Source: Candidatus Zhuqueibacterota bacterium 4572_119 (GTDB taxonomy: Bacteria > Zhuqueibacterota > Zhuqueibacteria > Thermofontimicrobiales > Thermofontimicrobiaceae). From it: DNA of 12,579 nt. The notes under the pieces were generated by a model that saw only the letters and a list, made by a program, of their open reading frames with translations, did not search any database and was not told the DNA's origin. How positions within the stretch are numbered: the stretch's first letter is position 1; each line of letters begins with the position of its first letter. Below, piece after piece: positions 1 through 7,038 of the stretch. The stretch spans positions 1 to 12,579 of the forward strand of contig NBLI01000015.1 of the NCBI GenBank assembly GCA_002084535.1, written 5' to 3'. Both the position numbers and the translations under genes were made by a program.

Positions 1-57
1 AACGAGCAATGGTCTAACGATGCTCATTTAATAGATGGTTTTGAAAATGAAACGTGA
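1..57 (+). CDS. Possible C-terminal tail of an upstream gene (partial)
   Basis: Frame 1 is open from the window edge for 18 codons (reading NEQWSNDAHLIDGFENET) and stops at TGA 55-57, just inside the left arm of a strong terminator hairpin. The other two forward frames stop earlier, at 29-31 and 15-17. A gene end next to a terminator is plausible, but 18 residues are too few to recognise a family, and the true stop could instead be one of the earlier ones or lie outside the window. Confidence 0.3.
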   Translation, partial: NEQWSNDAHLIDGFENET

Positions 58-88
58 GGTGATAAATTGGTATCGTCTCACGTTTTTT
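51..88 (+). terminator. Rho-independent terminator
   Basis: A 14-bp stem (51-64 with 71-84; all pairs Watson-Crick except two adjacent G-U/U-G pairs) encloses the 6-nt loop AATTGG. The right arm runs into a T tract ending at 88. The T tract is on the plus strand only, so this ends transcription of a gene to the left of the window and isolates the 334-4640 gene run. Confidence 0.85.
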
Positions 89-129
89 AATTCTGAAAAT
101 GAAACAAGAAAAAATCGGTTTGCAAAATA

Positions 130-188
130 TCTTGAATACTCCAATAACTGAGGCGTTACCAGATGGAGATATTTTTTTCTTGACATTC
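130..188 (+). repeat. Dispersed intergenic repeat, copy 1 (promoter-like end)
   Basis: The first 32 bases match 10252-10283 with only two substitutions: TCTTGAATACTCC, then nATAAn, then TGAGGCGTTACCA. After a diverged A/G-rich stretch both copies end in a T run followed by CTTGAC(A/T)TTC. TTGACA at 180-185 is a perfect -35 box. A possible -10 (TATTAA, 205-210) is 19 nt downstream, which is longer than the usual 17. This copy lies about 150 nt upstream of the PEGA-protein start and may carry its promoter. The repeat is directly visible; the promoter role is inference. Confidence 0.7.
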
Positions 189-333
189 TACTTAAAAATT
201 TCAATATTAACAGATAATACTATGGGGCTTTGTAGCTCTGAGTTTTTTCTGAGTTTTTAGATATTTTCCCACCTGTATCTATCCATTTAATTTTTGTTTT
301 GTGTTTTGGTTGAATATTTTCAAGGGAGGCAAC

Positions 334-1921
334 ATGAGAATATTTAAAATTGCATTAATTTTTATAATCATATTTTGTTCTGCTCATCCTGGATTCTCGC
401 AACAAAAAGTTACTCTCGCTGTCTATGATTTAACCGGGGAGGAAATTCCCAAATCCGCTGACATCAAAAAAATATATTGTCCTGGACAGGATGAAGATGA
501 ACAGAATTTTCAAGGAGTACGGTTATCAGCAATCGGGCTGTACCAGCGTCGAATGTTTGGTGGAAATCGGGCAAATGCTGAGCGCGCGGAAAATTGTTGG
601 TGGTTCGGTTGGTAAGTTAGGTAAAAAATATATTATCAACCTGCAACTGGTCAATGTGGAAAGCAGTGAAATGGAAAAGCTGGTCACTGAAAATTATGTT
701 GGCGCTATCGAGGAGCTTGATTTCGCTATAAAAAAGGCGGCAAATAAGTTGATGGGTGAAGATAGCTATGCTTCTGATCAGGCGGTCATCTTTGTTTCAT
801 CAGTCCCGGCCGGAGCAAGGGTCTATTTGAATTCTGTTTTTAAAGGAAATTGTCCTTTGAAATTACCAGCTAAATTGCATACCAGATACGAGGTCAGGGT
901 AAATCTTTCAGGCTATTCTGACTGGCAGCAGACGGTAAATGTCAATCGAAAAGAGCCGATTATTTTAAACGCGGTGTTAGCAGAGTTGAGGGGCGAGCAG
1001 CCGGGAGAAGGTGGTGCCCGTAATATAAGAGATCTTTCTGAATGGGAATTGATGGGAATTTCCAGAGATGAATGGGTGAAGTTTAAGCGAAATGGTTTGA
1101 TTTATGATGATTGGATTAGGTATAAACCTCTTGGTTTGACTGTTGATGATATCATTCATTTTAATGAACTGGGATTGCTGGATTCATTATTAACCTCGCT
1201 GGAGAAAGGTATTGGCGAATGGGAACTGATGGGCATCTCATCAGAAAAGTGGATTGAATTCAAACAGGCAGGATTGACATTTCAAGACTGGGAAAAATAT
1301 TCACCATACGGCTTTGATGCGGATAAATTAATTATATTAAGCAAATTAGGAAATAGTTCCTTAAGAGAAGGAATAAAGGTATATGGTCAAAAATTATTGA
1401 AAATGAATCTATCAATTGCCGACCTGAACGCTTGGCAGGTAAAAGTGAAGAATCGAATTCGAATGAATAGCTTTTTACTATCTAAATTTGAAGAATATAA
1501 AGACAAGAAAAATTCAAAAACATCATTAGATTATTGGGTTAAAACTTTAGACCCTTTTGACTATGAGGCTTATAAAAAGTCCGGTGATAACTTGACACAG
1601 TGGATTTTGGATAAGTTTAATGAATTGGAAACGCCTCAACCGAAAAACAAATTAACAAATGAATCTCCATCAAATTTAGAAGGAAAAAAACAGACGGAAG
1701 ATTCCAAAGAATTTAAAAAATGGCAAAAAGAAGTAAAAGACAAAATTTTTGTAAATCGGTTTTTAAATATAAAATGGAATGAATATAAGAAAAAAAAGGG
1801 ATTGAATTTATCACTTGCAGATTGGACGAAAACTTTAAAAAATTCTGATTACCAGAATTATAAAAAATCCGGTGAAAATCTTACCCAGTGGATTCTGGAT
1901 AGATTCAATGAACTCAAATAA
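334..1921 (+). CDS. CsgG-like/PEGA domain exported repeat protein, frame broken near 466-472
   Basis: The ATG at 334 follows GGGAGG (324-329) and opens with a signal peptide (MRIFKIALIF..., cleavage near GFSQ). The mature start (VTLAVYDLTGEEIP) is the first strand of a CsgG-like/TolB-N-type domain, but this frame ends at 615. The rest of the domain (KKYIVLDRMKMNRI, QQSGCTSVECLVEIGQ, GGSVGKLGKKYIINLQLVNVES) is in the +1-shifted frame and is open to 1921. Dropping one base of the A7 run at 466-472 joins them into about 528 residues. Numbered from ATG 491, a PEGA domain spans about 98-163. Two EWELMGIS repeats start at 184 and 243. Two lysine-rich 69-residue repeats lie at 312-380 and 408-476. 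PEGA domains are usually surface or periplasmic carbohydrate- or wall-associated; the repeats I do not recognise. About 15 residues normally found between the first strand and VLDR also seem absent, so this may be a true lesion rather than a sequencing error. A gene caller would probably report only 491-1921, whose ATG lacks a proper ribosome site. Confidence 0.8.
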
Positions 1922-1941
1922 CGTTTAAAAGGACGCCCTTG

Positions 1942-2490
1942 ATGAAATATACTTTGCTGGTAAGTTTAGTGATTTTGTCTGTTTTTAATATCAATGATAC
2001 TGCTTTGGCTCAAGAGCAAGCCACCGAATTAAAAGTTGGTGATATGTCAAGCACCTTTTTCCTCAAAACCCTCAAAGGACAAGATTTTTTTCTCCGCGAT
2101 TATTGTGGCAAATTACGGCAGCCATGGAAAAATAAAACGCAGCACATTGTCATTTTAAGCTTTTTTGCTACCTGGTGCAAACCCTGCATGGAAGAAATCC
2201 CCATTTTGGAAAAAATAAGCCACAAATATTCAGATAAAAATGTAAAGATATTTTTAGTGGATGTTAAGGAGAAAAAGGAGCTTGTCTCTAAATTTATAAA
2301 AGATAAAAATTTTCAACTACCTGTGCTGTTGGATATTTATGGAGTAATATCAAAAAAGTATCAAGTGGAAAAGCTTCCGAAATTGATAATTGTCAACCGG
2401 GACGGAAGGGTGGCATTTATTAAGGATGGATTTGATAAGGATATTAACAGTATTCTGTCATTTCAACTAGAAAAGATGCTTGAGCAATAA
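1942..2490 (+). CDS. Exported TlpA/redoxin-family thiol-disulfide oxidoreductase
   Basis: Thioredoxin-fold protein of 182 residues. Residues 1-23 form a signal peptide (hydrophobic core, cleavage near ALAQ), so it acts in the periplasm, probably as a membrane-released TlpA/ResA-like reductant or a general redoxin. The active site WCKPC (C79, C82) follows the strand IVILSFFAT. The cis-proline loop is at KLPKLII (P146), followed by the conserved NRDGRV turn. ATG 1942 is preferred over the adjacent TTG 1939 because AAAAGGA (1927-1933) is then 8 nt upstream. It begins 20 nt after the PEGA gene and ends 29 nt before the amidohydrolase start, so all three are probably co-transcribed. The partner substrate is unknown; the absence of cytochrome c maturation genes nearby gives no hint of a ResA role. 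Confidence 0.9.
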   Translation: MKYTLLVSLVILSVFNINDTALAQEQATELKVGDMSSTFFLKTLKGQDFFLRDYCGKLRQPWKNKTQHIVILSFFATWCKPCMEEIPILEKISHKYSDKNVKIFLVDVKEKKELVSKFIKDKNFQLPVLLDIYGVISKKYQVEKLPKLIIVNRDGRVAFIKDGFDKDINSILSFQLEKMLEQ

Positions 2491-2519
2491 TGGTTCATTT
2501 TATCGAATGGAGTAATTTC

Positions 2520-3860
2520 GTGAAAAAATATATTAACAACGAATTCAAAATTTGGGTTTGTCTGATTGCTTTGATTTTTAATTTTTGCTTTTCAAATAGT
2601 AATTTAAAAGCTCAGGAGAATAAAGTGTCCTCGTTAAGACAGAAAGCAGATCAACTGGCAAAGGCAGCCGAGAAAAATGTTATCAACTGGCGGCGTGATT
2701 TTCATCAGCACCCGGAGCTTTCCAACCGCGAATTTCTGACCGCGAAAAAGATTGCTCAACAATTAAAAGACTTTGGTTTAGAGGTGAAAACCGGCATTGC
2801 TCACACCGGAGTAGTCGGCATTTTGCGGGGCAGCAAAGATAATCCAGTCGTGGCATTGCGGGCTGATATGGACGCGCTTCCGGTTACAGAAGCATTGGAT
2901 CTGGAGTTTGCCTCCAAAGTTAAAGCGAATTTTGAGGGGAAAGAAGTTGGCGTTATGCACGCGTGCGGACATGACGCTCACATGGCGATGCTGCTTGGCG
3001 TTGCTGAAGTTCTGTCAAAGTTACGAGACCAGCTTCCCGGGACTGTAAAATTCATTTTCCAGCCAGCAGAAGAGGGCGCTCCTGATGGCGAAAATGGAGG
3101 AGCGGAGTTGATGATTCAGGAAGGCGCGCTTGAAAATCCAAAACCGGACGCCATATTTGGACTCCATGTTTTCCCTTTTCATGTAGGGCAGATACAATAT
3201 CGCCCCGGACCGATAATGGCGAGTGTCGATGGGCTGCAAATTGTGGTCAAAGGGAAACAAACCCATGGCGCCATTCCCTGGGGCGGCATCGATCCTGTTG
3301 TGGTTGCTTCTCAAATTGTATTAGGGCTTCAATCAATTATTAGCCGGCAAATTGATATCACGGAAGCCCCGGCGGTGATTTCCATTGGCAGCATTCACGG
3401 CGGAGTTCGCGGCAACATCATTCCTGACCAGGTGGAACTGATTGGAACGATTCGGACATTTGATGCTGATGTTCGGGAAGATGTTCACGCGCGAGTTAGA
3501 AAGACAGCGGAAAGCATCGCGCAAAGCGCGGGGGCGATCGCTGAAGTGGAAATTTATCGAGGTTATCCGGTTACAAAAAATGATCCCGCTCTGACCGAGC
3601 AAATGCTTCCGGTTCTTCGGAATGTCGCCGGCGCTGATAATGTAAACACAATTGCTCCAAAAACAGTAGCGGAGGATTTTTCTTATTATCAACAGCAAAT
3701 CCCTGGTTTGTTTTTCTTCCTGGGTATCGCGCCAAAAGACGCCGATCTTTCGAAGGTCGCTCAAAATCATTCGCCATATTTTTATATTGATGAATCAGGC
3801 TTGATTCTTGGTGTGAGAACGATGACACACCTGGCAATTGAATTTTTAGAAAAACATTGA
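2520..3860 (+). CDS. Exported M20D-family metallo-amidohydrolase
   Basis: Zinc-type amidohydrolase of the M20D group (hippurate hydrolase, N-acyl-amino acid and IAA-amino acid hydrolases), which hydrolyses N-acylated amino acids to the acid and free amino acid. Recognisable motifs are FHQHPELS, ALRADMDALPV, MHACGHDAHM, FQPAEEG, GLHVFP, the dimerisation-domain stretch around GNIIPDQVELIGTIRTFDADVR, AEDFSYY and NHSPYF. Metal ligands by family comparison are C149, H151, E184/E185, H216 and H417 (numbered from GTG 2520). The GTG at 2520 is chosen over the ATG at 2490 because GGAG (2509-2512) is 7 nt upstream and the product then begins VKKYINN with a clean signal peptide ending near LKAQ. Length, 446 residues, is the family's usual ~390 plus the leader. 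The signal peptide implies a periplasmic enzyme. The exact substrate cannot be read from sequence. Confidence 0.93.
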   Translation: MKKYINNEFKIWVCLIALIFNFCFSNSNLKAQENKVSSLRQKADQLAKAAEKNVINWRRDFHQHPELSNREFLTAKKIAQQLKDFGLEVKTGIAHTGVVGILRGSKDNPVVALRADMDALPVTEALDLEFASKVKANFEGKEVGVMHACGHDAHMAMLLGVAEVLSKLRDQLPGTVKFIFQPAEEGAPDGENGGAELMIQEGALENPKPDAIFGLHVFPFHVGQIQYRPGPIMASVDGLQIVVKGKQTHGAIPWGGIDPVVVASQIVLGLQSIISRQIDITEAPAVISIGSIHGGVRGNIIPDQVELIGTIRTFDADVREDVHARVRKTAESIAQSAGAIAEVEIYRGYPVTKNDPALTEQMLPVLRNVAGADNVNTIAPKTVAEDFSYYQQQIPGLFFFLGIAPKDADLSKVAQNHSPYFYIDESGLILGVRTMTHLAIEFLEKH

Positions 3861-3926
3861 GTCCAAAATCAAACGTCGTGTTCATTTTAGTTGTGCCAAA
3901 TTTAGCATCTTTTCGAAAGGATATAT

Positions 3927-4640
3927 TTGTCAAGCACAAATCCGATACTAATAGTCAAACTGGGCAGTACTTATCCCGCGATTTCACATCGCTATGGTGA
4001 TTTTGATAATATGGTAATAAAAAATCTCGGGGACATCCCAACGATTGTTGTTTCACCAATTGAGGGTGAGAAATTACCAGAGCCGGGGAAATTTGCCGGG
4101 ATTGTTTTAACCGGATCACACGATATGGTTACTGACAATAAAGATTGGAGTAAGCGCACTGAAACATGGATTCAAAGTGTAGTAAAATCCCGAATCCCGC
4201 TTTTAGGAATTTGTTATGGGCACCAGCTCATTGCTCAGGCAATGGGGGGTGTCGTTGGAGATAATCCATTAGGCAGGGAATTTGGAACTGTTGAAATCGA
4301 GCTTACAAAAAATTTAAAAAATAATATTTTATTTAAAATTCTGCCTGAAAAATTCCTAGCTCACGTCAGCCACAAGCAGTCTGTATTGAAATTGCCAGTA
4401 AAAGCGGAGTTGTTTGCTTCGAGCAAGAGGGAACCCTGCCAGGCTTTTTTTATCGCGCCTTGCACCTGGGGTGTCCAATTCCATCCTGAGTTCAACCTGC
4501 CAGTTATATCTGAATATATTAAAAGGTCTGCTGAATTACTAAAATCAGAAGGACAGAACCCTGATGAAATTTTGAAAGGGATTAAGCCCACGCCGGAAAG
4601 TGAAAAAATATTAAGAAAATTTAGCGAAATGATTAATTAG
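3927..4640 (+). CDS. Class I glutamine amidotransferase (GMP synthase GATase-like)
   Basis: A stand-alone class I glutamine amidotransferase domain of 237 residues. The nucleophile elbow GICYGHQ holds C96, and the catalytic His-Glu pair is in GVQFHPEFN (H186, E188). The oxyanion segment is VLTGSHDMV (60-68). This is the full Cys-His-Glu triad that releases ammonia from glutamine. No synthetase domain is fused, so the acceptor reaction is unknown; close relatives are annotated as GMP synthase-like or gamma-glutamyl hydrolase-like proteins. The start is a TTG at 3927, supported by GAAAGGA (3915-3921) 5 nt upstream. The next in-frame ATG (residue 29) would remove the first conserved strand (ILIVKLGSTYP). 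It lies 66 nt after the amidohydrolase, in the same direction, and probably shares its transcript. It has no signal peptide and is cytoplasmic. Confidence 0.9.
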   Translation: MSSTNPILIVKLGSTYPAISHRYGDFDNMVIKNLGDIPTIVVSPIEGEKLPEPGKFAGIVLTGSHDMVTDNKDWSKRTETWIQSVVKSRIPLLGICYGHQLIAQAMGGVVGDNPLGREFGTVEIELTKNLKNNILFKILPEKFLAHVSHKQSVLKLPVKAELFASSKREPCQAFFIAPCTWGVQFHPEFNLPVISEYIKRSAELLKSEGQNPDEILKGIKPTPESEKILRKFSEMIN

Positions 4641-4732
4641 TGCTTGAACAAAAACTCCTGTTTTTATCATTTCCAATCCGCTGTACCGGTGTGAAATGTA
4701 TTTGAGCCATTAATTCATAAGGATATAAAAGG

Positions 4733-4764
4733 TTTCTCGATTTCGCTTCGCTCTGCTCGAAATG
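4733..4764. repeat. REP-like palindromic intergenic element
   Basis: The core pairs ATTTCG (4740-4745) with CGAAAT (4758-4763) around a CTTCGCTCTGCT loop, preceded by TTCTCG and followed by GAC. It is GC-richer than its surroundings. The composition and shape resemble dispersed extragenic palindromes common in environmental genomes. Only one copy is in the window, so the repeat status is inference. Confidence 0.45.
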
Positions 4765-4847
4765 ACCATGTTTAATAGTTTTCGTTCAGAAATTATTTCA
4801 AAGAAGACAGACCATTAAATCCACCACCAAAGCACATCTTTTTAGCG

Positions 4848-4870
4848 GACACGAGACATCGTCTCGGTAC
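4848..4870. repeat. Perfect short inverted repeat in gap
   Basis: CGAGAC (4852-4857) and GTCTCG (4861-4866) form a perfect 6-bp stem around ATC, within GC-rich flanks (GCGGAC before, GTACTTCTGAC after). No T tract follows on either strand, so it is not a terminator. It may be another extragenic palindrome family. Confidence 0.4.
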
Positions 4871-5021
4871 TTCTGACCCGGGAAAAATTGAATTGATTAA
4901 ACTGGGATGGGACCATGGAATTTTAATATAGATAAGTAGTTGAAAAGGAAGGCGAACAGGTAACCATCTTTTTCCCAGAATAACATAAGTGGAATTCAAT
5001 AGAAAAAGTCAATTTTTTAAC

Positions 5022-5050
5022 TTGCATTCAATATGAAAAATATTTATCTT
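5022..5050 (+). promoter_or_regulatory. Possible rfbC promoter
   Basis: TTGCAT (5022-5027) and TATCTT (5045-5050) are separated by 17 nt in a very AT-rich stretch about 110 nt before rfbC. The first box sits in a T-rich context followed by TC, like the TTGAC(A/T)TTC ends of the two dispersed repeats (180-188, 10301-10309). The match to a sigma-70 promoter is moderate only. Confidence 0.25.
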
Positions 5051-5159
5051 TAATAACTACCTTTAGCACCAAATTGTTAAAACGATTATATTGGTAACTC
5101 ATTTTTATCCAACCTATTAAGCCGGATGATACTACATTGCTGTACGGAGGAACACCTTT

Positions 5160-5714
5160 ATGCCATTCCAGTTTCGGAAGCTGTCTATCCCTGAAGTAAT
5201 TTTGATCGAGCCTGCAATTTTCAAAGATGACCGCGGTTTCTTTTTAGAATCGTACAAAAAATCTGAATTTAAGGTTAATGGCATATTGCCTGAATTTGTT
5301 CAGGACAACCATTCTCGTTCTTCCAAAGGCGTGCTGCGTGGATTGCATTATCAAAAAGCACCAAAAGCGCAGGGGAAATTAGTGCGAGTTTTAAATGGTG
5401 AGATTTTTGATATCGCTGTTGATATTCGTATCGGATCTCCCACATTCGGAAAATGGGTGGGTGAAGTTTTATCGGAAGAAAAAGGAAATATGCTTTACAT
5501 TCCGCCCGGGTTTGCTCACGGTTTTAGTGTTTTGACGGACATTGCCGATATTTTTTATAAGGTTACGACAGAATATTCCAAAGAGCATGACAGCGGTATT
5601 ATCTGGAATGATCCCCAATTAAACATTGATTGGAAAATTTCAACCCCGGTTCTTTCGGAAAAGGACAAAAAACTTCCCCTTTTAAAAAGCGCGGATAATA
5701 ATTTTAAATATTAG
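5160..5714 (+). CDS. rfbC: dTDP-4-dehydrorhamnose 3,5-epimerase
   Basis: RmlC cupin of 184 residues, the standard family length. It double-epimerises dTDP-4-dehydro-6-deoxy-glucose at C3 and C5 in dTDP-L-rhamnose synthesis, a cytoplasmic step for surface polysaccharide. Diagnostic motifs are KDDRGFFLESY (22-32), QDNHSRSSKGVLRGLHYQ with the catalytic H63, the QGKLVRV lysine K73, FDIAVDIR (83-90), IPPGFAHGF with H120, Y133 (the proposed acid) and EHDSGIIWNDP with D144. The ATG is 9 nt after GGAGG (5146-5150). The other rhamnose genes (rfbA, rfbB, rfbD) are not next to it, so it stands alone here and is probably transcribed from its own promoter in the preceding gap. Confidence 0.95.
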   Translation: MPFQFRKLSIPEVILIEPAIFKDDRGFFLESYKKSEFKVNGILPEFVQDNHSRSSKGVLRGLHYQKAPKAQGKLVRVLNGEIFDIAVDIRIGSPTFGKWVGEVLSEEKGNMLYIPPGFAHGFSVLTDIADIFYKVTTEYSKEHDSGIIWNDPQLNIDWKISTPVLSEKDKKLPLLKSADNNFKY

Positions 5715-5787
5715 CACTATCAAAGTTTAAATTACAGTCCGGCACCAAGATCACGAAAATTTGGGAACATTATTGGGATGGTTTAAT

Positions 5788-6504
5788 ATGAATCTGCTTG
5801 GATTAATTCTGGTGGCAGTCTCTCCCTCTGTATTGGCATTTGGTTATATTTACTTAAAAGAAAAGCAGCGATATGATGAAGCCGGGAAGCTGCTAAAAAT
5901 GTTTCTGCTGGGTTTTGTGATTACCATCCCGGCGATGGGGCTTGGTTTCCTTTTGAGTACGATACAGAGTTTTTTTGAGTTAGCAAATTTGCCAGCTCAT
6001 TTATTCAAAGCCTTTCTCGTGGTTTCCTTTAGCGAGGAGCTTTTTAAATTGCTGATAGTTGTTTTTTTTGTTTATAAATGGATTAGCCCCAAATCATTAT
6101 TGGATGGTATTTTTTATACTATTACGGTGAGTCTTGGTTTTGCCGGAATGGAGAATGTTTTTTACGCGCTTGCTGGCGGCTATAGTGTGGCTGTTTTTCG
6201 CATATTTACGGCACTGCCCCTGCATATAATCTCGGCGGGAATTATGGGATATTATTTCGGAAAAGCTAAACAGGCAACCGGAAAAACGGAAGAAACAAAA
6301 TTGATTTACAAAGGTTTTGGATATGCCATACTCATTCATGGTGTTTATGATTTTCTGTTATTCGCGGGACCAGATGTTCGGATGATGGCATCTTTTGGGG
6401 TGTTTGCGTTGCTTGTTTTTGTCTTTGTAATTCTGATGAATAAAATAAGATTAGCGACTGTGAAAGACCTCAAATTGAAAAAGGCGACTTTGCCACTAAA
6501 ATAG
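5788..6504 (+). CDS. PrsW-family intramembrane metalloprotease
   Basis: Polytopic membrane protein of 238 residues with about seven hydrophobic segments. It carries the signatures of the PrsW family (peptidase M82, related to type II CAAX proteases): SEELFKL (E83, E84, K87), GFAGMENVFY (E122, N123), the PLHIISAGIMGYYFG helix with H146, and LIHGVYDFLL with H184 and D188. Glutamates and histidines of these motifs are the presumed metal and catalytic residues. In Bacillus PrsW cleaves the anti-sigma factor RsiW; the target here is unknown. ATG 5788 is preferred to the in-frame TTG at 5761 because a GGGATGG stretch lies just upstream, whereas the TTG has no ribosome site. The C-terminus is short, basic and cytoplasmic. 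It follows rfbC by 73 nt and is closed by the terminator at 6538. Confidence 0.88.
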   Translation: MNLLGLILVAVSPSVLAFGYIYLKEKQRYDEAGKLLKMFLLGFVITIPAMGLGFLLSTIQSFFELANLPAHLFKAFLVVSFSEELFKLLIVVFFVYKWISPKSLLDGIFYTITVSLGFAGMENVFYALAGGYSVAVFRIFTALPLHIISAGIMGYYFGKAKQATGKTEETKLIYKGFGYAILIHGVYDFLLFAGPDVRMMASFGVFALLVFVFVILMNKIRLATVKDLKLKKATLPLK

Positions 6505-6537
6505 CAAATACGTCCTGGTTTTGAGCTAAAAACACTA

Positions 6538-6589
6538 AACCTGCTAATTCAATCCGTTTGTTTTGGAATTGAGTTACCAGGTTTTTTTT
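6538..6589 (+). terminator. Rho-independent terminator of the rfbC-prsW unit
   Basis: AACCTG (6538-6543) pairs with CAGGTT, and the stem continues through TAATTCAATCC with GGAATTGAGTTA, interrupted by one C-C mismatch and one bulged A. The loop is GTTTGTTTT. Eight T residues follow (6582-6589). This is strong evidence for plus-strand termination 34 nt after the protease stop. Confidence 0.88.
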
Positions 6590-6638
6590 GTATAAGGGGG
6601 AAATGTTTTCTGAATTTTAATAAAATTAGGACAAAGGG

Positions 6639-6914
6639 TTATGCGTCTCTTTGAATCAATTTAGCAATTGGCCAAATTAAAAATTTTCCCAGTCCATCCC
6701 CCTGGATCGGGTAGGGGAATTCGCTATAAACTTTTTTTACTTCAAATGGACCAAAAACTTTTTTGATTTCTTTGTTTGACATGCCACTTGGAACCCTGAC
6801 TTGTATCGTGTCAGTGGTTTGGGATTTTCTGAGGACAACGATTCGTGGATCACTGATGGTGTCTTGCAATTCCCTCAAATTGATTTCGTCTTTAAATTTT
6901 AAAAATTTTTCCAT
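6639..6914 (-). CDS. Small uncharacterised protein
   Basis: I do not recognise this 91-residue product. It reads like a real protein: MEKFLKFKDEINLREL, then a strand-like DPRIVVLRKS, a second strand TIQVRVPS, a helix NKEIKKVFG and a third strand FEVKKVYSEF. This suggests a small ferredoxin-like alpha/beta fold; the tail KFLIWPIAKLIQRDA is amphipathic. There is no signal peptide or cysteine. The ATG (6914-6912) has only a weak upstream purine stretch (GGGG), which lowers confidence. It converges on the protease gene, with the terminator hairpin between them. Confidence 0.5.
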   Translation of the reverse strand: MEKFLKFKDEINLRELQDTISDPRIVVLRKSQTTDTIQVRVPSGMSNKEIKKVFGPFEVKKVYSEFPYPIQGDGLGKFLIWPIAKLIQRDA

Positions 6915-6996
6915 GGTGCAGCCCCGTAAATTGATGACTTATTGGTTTTAATTTTTGACTTATTTGTCAAAATTTAAATTGAGCATGTTCATATTT

Positions 6997-7026
6997 GAGT
7001 AAGAGTATGAGTATGAGTATGAGCAA
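6997..7026 (+). repeat. Hexanucleotide tandem repeat
   Basis: Five consecutive 6-base units: GAGTAA, three identical GAGTAT, and GAGCAA. The outer units have diverged at their last bases. This is a short microsatellite in a non-coding gap, of a kind that varies in copy number between strains. Confidence 0.75.
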
Positions 7027-7038
7027 AAGGAACGGTAG

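Larger units (their letters stand above)
4641..5159. other. Non-coding gap with two palindromes
   Basis: No convincing gene is visible in these 519 bases; the only open frame of any length (minus strand, 4793-4999) has no ribosome site and odd composition. The gap holds two palindromic elements (4733-4764 and 4848-4870, listed separately) and a possible rfbC promoter near 5022-5050. Confidence 0.6.

Noticed and set aside
466..472. Programmed ribosomal frameshift at the A7 run
   Set aside because: The needed shift is +1, while A-rich slippery sites usually give -1. No stimulatory stop or strong hairpin is next to the site. A mutation or read error is simpler.
2490..2519. ATG at 2490 as the start of the amidohydrolase
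   Set aside because: The overlap TAATG is attractive, but the ten added residues (MVHFIEWSNF) spoil the signal peptide. GTG 2520 has GGAG at good spacing.
3333..3770. 145-codon minus-strand ORF
   Set aside because: Antisense shadow of the M20D amidohydrolase, which has all family motifs on the plus strand.
4646..4670. AAAAAC-TCCT-GTTTTT hairpin after the glutamine amidotransferase as a terminator
   Set aside because: The stem has only one G-C pair and would be too weak. It may contribute, but I cannot call it.
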